From Myxocyprinus asiaticus (taxonomy: Eukaryota > Chordata > Actinopteri > Cypriniformes > Catostomidae), in the NCBI RefSeq assembly GCF_019703515.2, contig NC_059358.1, forward strand, positions 44,960,594-45,024,593: a DNA stretch of 64,000 nt, in the 5' to 3' direction. The translations under genes were made by a program, and so were the position numbers. The number at the start of each line of letters is the position of its first letter. Position 1 is the stretch's first letter. The notes under the pieces are model-generated. The model worked only from the letters and a program-made list of their open reading frames with translations, ran no database searches and was not told the origin of the DNA. This document shows, in pieces, positions 31,206-41,245 of the stretch.

Positions 31206-33335
31206 AAGAATTGCAGCCATATGACTTGAAACCCAACCTTCTAACCCTGGAATTCTTCAACGTCATAAATTAAAAAACTCTGCTTGAGCTGACATCAAGA
31301 AGCCTAGCTGACGCTCACATCTGGCCAATAAACTAGCCAACGAGACTTGTCTAAATAGCGCATGACTTGAGAACTTCATGCTTCTGAAGAAATGCCCCCA
31401 CATTCAATGGTTCTGGCCTGACACTGCTATTAAGAACTTCTCTGCAAAGAGGCCCCTAAGTGCAGAGGTCACAAGCAATAAAAGACAGAGGACACATTCC
31501 CTGGAACTCCCAGTAAAGACTCAGAACACACCCTGTCTTGTCGACGCCAATTCGATGACTCTTTATTCTGGACGATAATTAGTCATGAGATCTTCATAAG
31601 ATTCTCATTATTCCGCAAACAGCATCTAAAAGGAATCCATGAATGTTGTAAGATGTACAGAATGCATTTAGATCCACAATGTACACAATACCTAGCCTTG
31701 CTAGATTATCCTGAAAATTACTTTGACCTGTGATTACTTTTATAACTGACAAATTAATGATTATAGCCTGATGTACCTTTTTAAAATATGTGTAGTGATT
31801 TGTAATCACTTATAACTGACAAATCAATAAGTATAATCGTCAATCTTGTATTATTCATCTCATTCTACTAAAAATGGTAACTATTCAAGTAACTATACTC
31901 TGAAAACCAGGTTTCTCATAACGTGTAATGTATTATCCATGTTATAAAGCCAATGAATTAACCAGTATGATTTGTAACCAGGGATTTTCATGTTTTGTCA
32001 CTTACACGTGTAATATTTATGAAAGTATGTCTCATTTAGTATATAAATGCTTGCTTGTTTACGTAGAGAATTTTGATGATGATGAATGTCATGTCTCTTG
32101 CACTGCTTTCAAGATATAAAAGTTCATGATTAAACATTCACTATTTTTGGAGCGGGAAGAGTGTAAGGATTCTTCACACAAAGGGTTTTAAATCAACTGA
32201 AAAGGACAGACCAGTCGACCATGTGACTCTAAAAAGCCACTGCTGATTGGCTCAGGACGCCTTTGAGGTGCGGCCAATTTCAGTTCAAAAGTTTCTAAAC
32301 AGGAAGAACACACTCTCTACTCTTTTGCCTCTCTTGTCCCATTTTCTGCTCTTCGAATCTTCTTGCACCTCTTCCAGATCCTCCGTGCCATGTAGAGTCC
32401 AAGGAAATCCGCGGGACACAAAGTCCCAAGGAAGCCTCTCACTTTCTGCTCTATGGTTCACAAACCCTACGGGAGTCACGAGTCTTCCCGGCAGAAGGCC
32501 TCATTTCAAAGCCCACCAGCTTCATCCACCCAACAAACTATCAGTGATCTAAAAGAGATCCAAAACATCGACGGAATGAACTTTTGACAAAGAGCCAAAG
32601 AACCAAGCAACACAAAGAAATGCAACGAAAGGAAACGCAACGACACGCAAGTACATCTCCAGACTTTTGCTCAAAGTGCTGGTGTATTAGTTAAATACTT
32701 TGGGTAATTTGATTGCAAATCGATTTAGACTCAAAGAAGGATAAATGGTCCTTAAGGCATTGTCAACAGACTCCATAAAGTTCATTTTCTCTGTATTGAT
32801 CATTTTTTTCACATTCTGTCACTACTCACCAACCTATTTTATGTTGTATGTGTTAGATTAGTTTTATGTTTAGAATAGCAATACAGTTTGTCTGTATTCA
32901 AATATAATATTACTGTGATATATTATGATAAATAATCCCATCCCTGTTTTTAAAAGATTTCACTTCAAAGCTATACCTAAATATGTGTAATATTGTTTTC
33001 AATAAGCCATGAGAATAATATTACTCCAATAAGTGAATTAATCATAATTCCTTACAATAGAAATTGTGAGCGGATACAACGAGATGTTGTGTTACGATTT
33101 TAATGGTGGAGAATTTTATTCAGACAAATAATCTAGTTATTTGTTATTTATCGAATTTATAATGGTTGTCGAATGTGACTAATTCCATTATAAATTTCCT
33201 TACATAATAATGTAGGATAAGGACAGTTTAATTGAATTCCTAGCTCACACATACTAAATTTCCTTACATATAATGGTGGGGGTATGCGGGCATTTGAACC
33301 CATCCTTTGTACATTTATACTACCAAAATTCCTAC
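31206..33335. mobile_element. 2.1-kb insertion in L1 copy 1, possible LTR-element relic
   Basis: Copy 2 passes directly across this point (about 54140-54160), so this is foreign. No ORF with known motifs. Near its end, CTTACA-type termini occur twice (33191-33207 and 33256-33273), and TGGTGGGGGTATGCGGG (from 33274) follows five bases after the second, an arrangement like an LTR end plus primer site. An LTR start could not be fixed and no clear target duplication was found. It may be a solo LTR or truncated LTR element. Confidence 0.4.
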
Positions 33336-33814
33336 AGAGTATATGGAAAATCGTAGTCGACGGAACAACGTACAAATTGTTGGAATTCCTGAGCGAGCAG
33401 AGGGTCAGAATATGGTGAAATTTCTGGACGGGCTCTTTCCGAGTCTGCTCAACATAACGGGCCATAAGCTGGAACTCGAGCAAGCTCACAGAGTTCTGGC
33501 TCAGTGATCCGCTGAGGGAGACAGGCCCCAATCAATTCTGGCCAAATTTCTGAGATCATCTGATAAAGATCTTGTGTTACACGAGGCAAGGTGTAAAGGA
33601 AGGCTTTCTTGGAAGAACCACAACATTTTCTTATTCCCAGACTTTGACAAGAGAGAAATGTGATAGATTCAAGGAATGCAAGAAACTCTTACATCAACGG
33701 AAGTTCGCTTTTGAACTGATGTTCCCGGACAAATTGAGAATAGATGCTAAGGAAGGCTGCAAAGTATTTACATGTCCCCAACAAGCATTATCCTTCATAA
33801 AGTCAATGGACTGA
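33336..33814 (+). pseudogene. L1 copy 1 ORF1, C-terminal part
   Basis: It begins MENRSRRNNVQIVGIPE, the RRM-like core typical of L1 ORF1, followed by DGLFPSLLNITGHKLELEQA. After stops and a frame change it reads TREKCDRFKECKKLLHQRKF and DKLRIDAKEGCKVFTCPQQA, the C-terminal domain. It is homologous to 54160-54630 of copy 2. Confidence 0.75.
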
Positions 33815-34500
33815 GTAAGTCATTGTGTGATTCTCGCGTTGCAGCCAAGAGGGCCTGACTCACTGAACATTCGCTTGACCGTCCGAGGAAACTTGGTGCC
33901 TTTTTTGTTTCTTTTTGTACTGGTTCCACCTAGTGGCTGGAGTTTGTTTTGTGTAGTAACACTCCTTCAAGAAACTCTTACATCAACGGAAGGTCGCTTT
34001 TGCACTGATGTTCCCAGCCAAATTGAGAATAGATGTTAAGGATGGCCGCAAAGTATTTACATGTCCCCAACAAGCGATGTCCTTCATAAAGTCAATGGAG
34101 GGAGTAAGTCATTGTGTGATTCTCACATTGCAGCCGAGTGGGCCTGACTCACTGAACATTCACTTGACTGTCCGAGGAAACAGGGCAATTCTTTTGTTTC
34201 TTTTTGTGCTGGTTCCGCCTTGCGGCTGGAGTTTGTTTTGTGTAGTAACACATCCTCAGGACAGAGTTGTAGATGAATCTGCACATTCTTTGTGCTTTTA
34301 CCTCCTGTTGGTTGGAGTTTGTTTTGTGGACTATTTCTTGCAGGACATTGAAGTGACTCCATAATCTGTTCATCTGTTCCACTCAGGTAACAGTCGAAAT
34401 GACTGGCTCACTGAACATTCGTTTGACTGCCAGAGGAAACTGAATGGCATTTTTTGTTTGTTTTTGTGGGTCCACTAGTGGCTGAAGCTTGTTTTATGGA
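33681..34500 (+). repeat. Tandem duplications at the ORF1 end and inter-ORF region, L1 copy 1
   Basis: A block of about 287 bases (33681-33967) is repeated at about 33970-34256, starting AGAAACTCTTACATCAACGG and running through the end of ORF1. A shorter module, GGCTGGAGTTTGTTTTGTG-like, occurs at 33921-33960, 34210-34249, 34305-34330 and 34465-34500. The same modules occur in copy 2, so they belong to the family. Confidence 0.78.
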
Positions 34501-34760
34501 GGAACACACCTTCGGGACAGTTATGTGGAAACACTGGACTTGAGCAGTCCGACGGCAAAGTTGTTGCGGGGGTGCTCGTAGGTGTACATGGAATGTTTGA
34601 GTTTAGAGGGATGGACGTGCGGGGGGTTAATGTGCACTTTTTTCTTTTTTCTGTTTGTTTGGTTCTGGGGGAAGTTCGGGGTTTGATTGTAGCACTAATG
34701 TTGGAATGTGATCTTTAAAAAAGTTTTTTTGACACAATCAATTTTTTCGAATATGTCAAA

Positions 34761-35230
34761 ATGTCATATGTTAATATGAGCGTATTGTCTCTCTCCACGT
34801 GGAATGTGAATGGGTTGGGGCACCCTATAAAAAGAAGCAAGGTTATTTCTCTTCTTAAGTGTAAGACGTATGATATAGTGTTCCTTCAGGAAACGCATCT
34901 TTCCCCGCAGGAAGCGGAACAATTTGGGAAGATATGTGGTGGACATTTTTTCTTTAGTGCTGGCTCAATTAAGAGCAGGGGAGTCATTACATTGATAAGT
35001 AAACATCTACAATTCAAATGTCTCAAACAAAATAAAGATAAATTAGGAAGAGTCATTATTGTTTTATCAGAAATTCAGGGGCAAAGATTGATTTTGGCTA
35101 ATATTTACGCACCTAACGCTGATGATAAGGGCTTTTTATAGATCTTGAAGGGATGTTGCAAGCCGCTGGCACCCCTCATGATATAATATTGGGAGGAGAC
35201 TTTAATCTATTGATGGACTCATAATCTATT
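34761..35230 (+). pseudogene. L1 copy 1 ORF2, endonuclease N-terminal part
   Basis: An open frame (34761-35141) reads LSTWNVNGLGHPIKRSKV, FLQETHLSPQEAEQFG, GVITLISKHL and IYAPNADDKG: the Asn, Glu and downstream blocks of an APE endonuclease. A frame change near 35140 leads to IILGGDFNL-like text, then the homology ends near 35255 at a TA repeat. Confidence 0.8.
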
Positions 35231-35265
35231 GATCATAGTGAAGCAAAAGTGTGCAAGCCCCCTAA

Positions 35266-35287
35266 ATATATATATATAATATATATA

Positions 35288-35320
<33 letters not shown>

Positions 35321-35321
35321 A
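35266..35321. repeat. (TA)n-rich microsatellite
   Basis: Imperfect TA dinucleotide run at the deletion junction of L1 copy 1. Confidence 0.9.
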
Positions 35322-35382
35322 GTTACTTTATAGACTCCCAGTAGCGGCAGTATAAACAAATTGATTAATTTCAGATTATTTT

Positions 35383-35807
35383 ACTCTGGATAGGCGCACC
35401 CGGCAGGGTAGCCCGTTTTCCCCATTATTGATCTGTCTTGCCCTGGAACAATTAGCATCCGCAATAAGAAATGAAGATGATTTTCCAGGGGTGGTGGCAG
35501 GGGGTATGGCGCATAAGCTTTTGCTTTACGCAGATGATATTTTATTATTCGTCTCCGACCCAACTAGATGCCTTGCCTCCACAGAATTATTAATTCCTTT
35601 TCTAAGTTCTCAGGATACAGAGTCAGTTGGTCTAAATCCGAAGCTTTAGCTCTGACAGCGTACTGCCCAGTAACAGCTTTTCAGCCGGGCACCCTCCAGT
35701 GGCCCAAACAGGGCATTAAGTATTTGGCCATTTTATTCCCAGCAAATTTGTCTGATTTAGTTAGAGTTAATTTTGACCCCTTAATAAAAAGGTTTTCGAG
35801 CGATGTG
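35383..35807 (+). pseudogene. L1 copy 1 ORF2, RT motif B to C fragment
   Basis: The text FTLDRRTRQGSPFSPLLI (motif B), LEQLASAIRNEDDFPG and LLYADDILLFVSDP (motif C, YADD intact at about 35527-35538) is followed by a frameshifted GYRVSWSKSEAL stretch. Homology to copy 2 ends at CGATGTGG (57820 region), where the tRNA-Ile relic starts. Confidence 0.8.
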
Positions 35808-35873
35808 GGCAGGTTAGCTCAGTTGGTTAGAGCATGGCGCTAATAATGCCAAGGTTCGATCCCCGTACAGGCC
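35808..35873 (+). pseudogene. tRNA-Ile-like pseudogene at the L1 junction
   Basis: GGCAGGTTAGCTCAGTTGGT, CTAATAATGCCAAGG and TTCGATCCCCGTACAGGCC match tRNA-Ile (anticodon AAT). About six bases are missing from the 5' side of the T-stem. The downstream flank, with AACAGGCTAACAT, matches the flank of the tRNA-Ile relic at 29.9 kb. Confidence 0.72.
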
Positions 35874-36489
35874 AATGATCTTTTGGTGGTGTAGTTTAAA
35901 GCCTTAAAAAATTCTCTCTCTGTTTACAACAGGCTAACATACAGTTGTGCTCAAAAGTTTGCATACCCTGGCAGAAATTGTGAAATTTTGGCATTGATTT
36001 TGAAAATATGACTGATCGTGCAAAAAACTGTCTTTTATTTAAGGATAGTGATCATATGAAGCCATTTATCATCACATAGTTGTTTGGCTCCTTTTTAAAT
36101 CATAATGGTAACAGAAATCACCCAAATGGCCCTGATCAAAAGTTTACATAGCCTTGAATGTTTGGCCTTGTTACAGACACACAAGGTGACACACACAGGT
36201 TTAAATGGCAATTAAAGATTAATTTCCCACACCTGTGGCTTTTTAAATTGCAATTAGTGTCTGTGTATAAATAGTCAATGAGTTTGCTAGCTCTCACATG
36301 GATGCACTGAGCAGGCTAGATACTGAGCCATGGGGAGCAGAAAAGAACTGTCAAAAGACCTGCATAACAAGGTAATGGAACTTTATAATGATGGAAAAGG
36401 ATATAAAAAGATCTCCAAAACCTTGAAAATGCCAGTCAGTACTGTTCAATCACTTATTAAGAAGTGGAAAATTCTGGGATCTCTTGATA

Positions 36490-36639
36490 CCAAGCCAATG
36501 TCAGGTAGACCAAGAAAGATTTCAGCCACAACTGCCAGAAGAATTGTTCAGGATACAAGGAAAAACCCACAGGTAAACTCAGGAGAAATACAGGCTGCTC
36601 TGGAAAAAGACGGTGTGGTTGTTTCAAGGAGCACAATAC
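36490..36639 (+). repeat. Left arm of the Tc1 inverted duplication
   Basis: About 150 bases, near-identical to the reverse complement of 36840-36988, separated by a 200-base spacer. Both arms encode the same SGRPRKISA-linker segment of the transposase. Confidence 0.85.
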
Positions 36640-36839
36640 TTGTTGACCCCTCTCCAAACATAGCACTTATGGTTGTGACCATAAAGCTCTATTTTGGTCT
36701 CGTCACTCCAAATTACAGTGTGCCAGAAGCTGTGAGGCATGTCAAGGTGTTGTCGGGCATATTGAAACCAGGCTTTTTTGTGGCATTGGCTTCTTTCTGG
36801 CAACTCGACCATGCAGCTCATTTTTGTTCGAGTATCGTC

Positions 36840-36988
36840 GTATTGTGCTCCTTGAAACAACCACACCATCTTTTTTCAGAGCAGCCTGTATTTCTCCTGA
36901 GATTACCTGTGGGTTTGTCTTTGTACCTGAACAATTCTTCTGGCAGTTGTGGCTGAAATCTTTCTTGGTCTACCTGACCTTGGCTTGG
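36840..36988 (-). repeat. Right arm of the Tc1 inverted duplication
   Basis: Reverse complement partner of 36490-36639. It ends at CTTGGCTTGG, where unrelated AT-rich sequence begins. Confidence 0.85.
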
Positions 36989-37199
36989 TAAATCTCCCAT
37001 CACAAAATAAATTTTCTGGCTGTTAAAAAATGAATGTTAATAATACATGCAACATCAGGTTCAACAACAATTCAATAATTATGCTAGCATAACAACAGTT
37101 GACATCTTATTATTCTTCTAAGTTCCAATGAACTTTAAATAAATTATAATTAAATTTTTTTTCCCTTCATCAATAAATCCATTTATTAGTTGTCATATA

Positions 37200-37567
37200 G
37201 AAGGCTAGTCAACATGGATATGTTCATCAGGAGGTGGGGCAGCTATTTGGCCTTTTTGGAGGGCTCTCGGGGAGGGACAGTGGAGGGAGACCTGTTGTTA
37301 TAAATGTGTATGTTGTAGCCTTATTGTTTTTGAACATATACTTTTTTTAAATGTATTTCTAAATATTTTCTTCTGTTTTATTGTTTGTTTGTGTGTCTTT
37401 GTCAATTGTATTTGACCACTGGGGTATCTGTTTGTGTTGGGTGGTGGGGTGGGGTGGTTAATGTTCGGGAGGAAGGGTAAAAAAAAAAAAAAAACAATAT
37501 CAGTCTTTCTGCAGGATTTGCAAAACTGTTTACCAACTCAATTCAGTACCTGCATGTTGTCCAACTT

Positions 37568-37622
<55 letters not shown>

Positions 37623-37705
37623 CTTTGTTCATTTTTATTTACTCTATTGCTTGTTATTTGTTTCTTTGTCTGTTTAATTATATAATAAAAAAAATAAATA
37701 AATCA
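37200..37705 (+). mobile_element. 3' end of an L1-like LINE
   Basis: AGGTGGGGCAGCTATTTGGC and CTCTCGGGGA resemble the last ORF2 codons of L1 copy 2 (59125-59165). A GT-rich 3' stretch, poly-A (37479-37494), a long TA repeat and a terminal AAATAAATAAAT tail follow. Only the 3' end is present. The stretch 36989-37199 before it is AT-rich and featureless. Confidence 0.5.
37571..37618. repeat. (TA)n microsatellite
   Basis: Uninterrupted AT/TA dinucleotide run of about 48 bases. Confidence 0.95.
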
Positions 37706-38705
37706 ATTTATTACTAACATAATAATTTCCATTATACATTCAGTAAGCTTAATAACCTTCCAGGTTTTTCCAAATATCGTAATTTTCTGCATTTTACCTT
37801 CAATTCTCACAATAACAGATACTACTGCCATTCTAAGTATTACTTCTTCAAATAACATATTATAGACTTTCTTCTCCTTAATATAACACATAATTATAAG
37901 TTTTATAAAACTAACAACTTCTGTAATCCATTTAAAGGTATTTAAAATCATCTAATAACTTAATGTTTTTAAATATTAACACATACTACTACCCAATAAT
38001 TTCTTACTTTAATATACTTTTAGGTCTATGTCTTTCCCAAAGAATTCCAAAATAACAGACTTGTCATGTTTTATCAAAATCTCCCATTCTCATCACTAAA
38101 TTCAGCTACTGCTTCAGTGCTGTTAGCTGTAACAGCCAATCAGTAGTAAAATTGCTTGTCATTCTAACTGGTCACATCAATGGTTCAATTGCAATTTCAG
38201 TCTATCTGTAACTGAATCATTCTAATGCTATATTCTATACGTTTTAATGTTCCCTTTTTCTTGTGTTCTTAACTGATTAAAATCTATCTGCTTTTGACAA
38301 TAATTCCTTCTAAAGTATCAGTTCCAATGTCACCTATTAAATCTCATACCTTTGTTATTTCCATTTTAGCTTTCATTATATTTTCCCACAATTCAATATT
38401 TTTCTACATAATTCTTAAACATTGCCAGGTCTGTCTTTTAATATTTTGCCAATAATCTAACTAGAGTTTATTTTCTTTTACCTTTTCCCATTTTAATCAA
38501 GATCTGGCCAAATAATTTTCTCCATAATCCCATTTTTTTATTTTTTTTTTATATGAGTACAAACTAGAATATCCTTTTTCCTTATCTACACCATTATGAT
38601 TTGCTGTAGTTTTACTATATGCTTCCCAAAAACCTTTTCTCCAAATGGTGCATAAACTACAATCACATCGTGTAGTGTTGGTGGTTTAACACCACCGACT
38701 CTAGA
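37706..38705. other. AT-rich interval, no supported gene
   Basis: A minus-strand 82-residue frame (37951-37703) and adjoining minus-strand text have a protein-like look (CYFGILWERHRP near 38000-38040), but stops and lack of known motifs leave it unidentified. It may be an eroded ORF interrupted by the L2-like LINE. Confidence 0.3.
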
Positions 38706-40716
38706 AGCATGTGGCATGGAATTAACATCATCATGGACTTTAAAGGGAATAAAAACTCCGCCATGAACACCGCTGCCTCTCTGCCAGATGAGCTAAATAC
38801 TTTTTATGCTCGTTTCGAGGGGAATAACACCGCCCTCGCAGAGAGAGCTCTCGCGGTTGAAGCTACAGAGGTTAGTTCACTCTCCATCTCTGTAGCGGAT
38901 GTAACCCGATCCTTCCGACGGGTGAATATCCGCAAAGCCGCGGGTCCAGATGGCATTCCGGGCCGCGTCATCAGAGCGTGCGCGAACCAACTGGCTGGTG
39001 TTTTTACGGACATTTTCAACCTTTCCCTCTCTTTGTATGTAGTCCCCACATGCTTCAAAACATCCACCATTGTGCCTGTTCCAAAGCAATCCAAAATCAC
39101 TTGCTTAAATGACTGGCGTCCTGTTGCTCTGACCCCCATCATCAACAAATGCTTTGAGAGACTAATCAGAGATTACATCTGCTCTGTGATGCCTCTCTCT
39201 CTAGACCCATTGCAGTTTGCTTACCGCAACAACCGCTCCACTGATGATGCCATTGCATCTACACTACACACTGCTCTCTCCCACCTGGAAAAAAGAACTC
39301 TTATGTGAGAATGCTCTTTGTAGACTACAGCTCAGCATTCAACACCATAGTGCCCTCCAAGCTAGATGAGAAACTCCAGGCTCTGGGCTTAAACAGCTTG
39401 CTGTGCAGCTGGATCCTGGACTTCCTGTCAAGCAGACGCCAGGTGGTTAGAATAGGCAGCAACATCTCCTCATCACTAACCCTCAACACTGGAGCCCCAC
39501 AGAGCTGTGTTCTCAGCCCACTCTTGTATTCCTTGTACACACATGACTGTGTGACAACACATAGCTCCAATGTCATCATTAAGTTTGCTGATGACACGAC
39601 GGTGGTAGGTCTGATCACTGACAATGATGAAACAGCCTACAGAGAGGAGGTGCACACTCTGACACACAGGTGTCAGGAGCACAACCTCTCCCTCAATGTC
39701 AGTAAGACAAAGGAGCTTGTGGTGGACTTCAGAAGAAAAGACAGAGAACACAGTCCCATCACCATCAATGGAGCACCAGTGGAGAGAGTCAGCAGCTTCA
39801 AGTTCCTGGGTGTCCACATCACTGAGGAACTCACATGGTCCATCCACACTGAAGTCGTTGTGAAGAAGGCTCATCAGCGCCTCTTCTTCCTGAGACGGCT
39901 GAGGAAGTTTGGAATGAACCACCACATCCTCACACGGTTCAACACCTGCACTGTAGAGAGCATCCTGACTTGCTGCATCTCCGCCTGGTACGGCAATAGC
40001 ACCACCCACAACCGCAAAGCACTGCAAAGTGTGGTGCGAACTGCCAGACACATCATCGGAGGTGAGCTTCCCTCCCTCCAGGACATATATACAAGGCGGT
40101 GTGTGAAAAAAGCTCGGAGGACCATTAGAGACTCCAGCCACCCAAGCCATGGGCTGTTCTCACTACTACCATCAGGTAGGCGGTATCGCAGCATCAGGAT
40201 CCGCACCAGCCGACTTCATGATAGCTTCTTCCCCCAAGCAATCAGACTTTTGAACTCTTGATCTCCCATGATCAAAATACATCAGCACTGCACTTTATTA
40301 CTCTTACTCTTATATCTCACACTGGACAGTCATAAATTATATTATTATTATATAATATTCTCTCTTAACAACTTACTATCAACCGACAGCCTGAATGTCA
40401 ATACAGTACAATACAACCTACTGTACATTCTATATATAGTATATATACTTTTTTATTGAATAATGTGTATCTATATTGTGTGTATTGTATACTGTACAGT
40501 GTATATTATTATTTGTATATTGTGTTGTGTGTAATTATGTGTATATTAGACTCTAAATTGTGTTGTGTTAATCTGATGTTAATTGTAAATTGGTATATGT
40601 CTCATCAATGTCACGACTGCTATGTTGATCGGAACTGCACCCAAGAATTTCACACACCATTGCACTTGTGTATATTGTTGTGTGACAATAAAAGTGATTT
40701 GATTTGATTTGATTTG
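38706..40716 (+). mobile_element. L2-like LINE, 5'-truncated
   Basis: It starts in the ORF2 linker ([28 protein letters not shown]), includes the whole RT and C-terminal domain, and ends with TGTGACAATAAAAGTGATTT and GATTTGATTTG repeats, the 3' form of many fish L2-type elements. The endonuclease and ORF1 are absent. No target duplication was found, in line with this group. It is among the least decayed LINE copies here. Confidence 0.8.
38709..40261 (+). pseudogene. L2-like ORF2: RT in two frames
   Basis: The first frame (38709-39308) has [49 protein letters not shown] and [14 protein letters not shown] frameshift at about 39300 moves motif A ([13 protein letters not shown]) to a second frame of 318 residues ending at 40261. 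Motif B reads [13 protein letters not shown], where relatives have [13 protein letters not shown]. Motif C FADD is intact at about 39584-39595. The C-terminal part includes FKFLGVHI and a basic RRLRKF stretch. Apart from one frameshift and the motif B change it is nearly complete. Confidence 0.8.
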
Positions 40717-40820
40717 TACCATAACACTTGTATTTCTATCTGTATATTCTCTCCAAAATGTATTTGCTGCAACTTTAACTCAGTAAAGAGTTTTCAACTT
40801 TCTAGAATATCTATTAAACT

Positions 40821-41233
40821 TTTTTTTTTTCCCACCCAATTTGGAATGCCCAATTCCCAATGCACTTTTAAGTCTTCATGGTCGTATAGTGATTCGCCTC
40901 AATCCGGGTGGTGGAGGACGAATACCAGCTGCCTCCGCGTCTGAGACTGTCAACCTGCGCATCTTATCACATTGCTCGTTGAGTGCATTGCCACGGAGAC
41001 ATAGCGTGTGTAGAGGCTTCACGCCATCCACCGCAGCATCCACGCTCAGCTCACCACATGCCCCACTGAGAAACCAGGAGGTTACCCCATGTGACTCTAC
41101 CCTCCCTAGCAGCTGGGCCAATTTGGTTGCTTGGGAGACCTGGCTGGAGTCACTCAGCACACCCTGGGATTCAAACTAGTGAACTCCAGGGGTGTTAGCC
41201 AGCGTCTGTACCACTGAGCTTCCCAGGCCCCCC
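40821..41233 (-). mobile_element. tRNA-derived SINE with 12-bp target duplication
   Basis: On the minus strand it begins GGGGGGCCTGGGAAGCTCAG with an A-box-like AGCTCAGTGGTA and a B-box-like GTTTGAATCC, as in a tRNA head. A body and an A tail (poly-T at 40821-40830 plus) follow. ATCTATTAAACT is repeated exactly at 40809-40820 and 41234-41245. The body sequence is one I recall as common in cyprinid genomes. It would use a LINE for movement. Confidence 0.83.
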
Positions 41234-41245
41234 ATCTATTAAACT

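Larger units (their letters stand above)
30727..35807 (+). mobile_element. L1-like LINE, copy 1 (interrupted and internally deleted)
   Basis: The 5' leader (GAGTCACGTGAC...GATGCGAGG) matches copy 2 at 53657. Then come ORF1 pieces, a 2.1-kb unrelated insertion (31206-33335), the rest of ORF1, a repetitive inter-ORF region, an ORF2 endonuclease start and, after a TA repeat, only the RT motif B-C region. Everything from the endonuclease C-terminus to RT motif A is deleted. The copy stops abruptly at a tRNA-Ile relic at 35808, so the ORF2 C-terminus and the 3' end are missing. Confidence 0.82.
35939..36988 (+). mobile_element. Tc1-like transposon rearranged into an inverted (fold-back) form
   Basis: A Tc1-type end, TACAGTTGTGCTCAAAAGTT, starts at 35939 at a TA in the tRNA flank. 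The plus strand encodes a transposase N-terminus (36330-36645: MGSRKELSKDLHNKV, KMPVSTVQSLIKKW helix-turn-helix, SGRPRKISA linker). From 36640 the sequence turns round: the minus strand of 36869-36624 encodes the next part, with IWSDETKIELYG carrying the first catalytic Asp. Then 36840-36988 repeats 36490-36639 in inverted order. The second Asp, the Glu and the right end are absent. Confidence 0.83.

Noticed and set aside
35266..37618. TA repeats as regulatory or CRISPR-like arrays
   Set aside because: Simple dinucleotide microsatellites with no unique spacers. No CRISPR array exists in this window.
37703..37951. A minus-strand 82-residue ORF as a real gene
   Set aside because: Low-complexity, Ile/Val/Lys-rich reading of AT-rich DNA, with stops just outside and no motif I can support.
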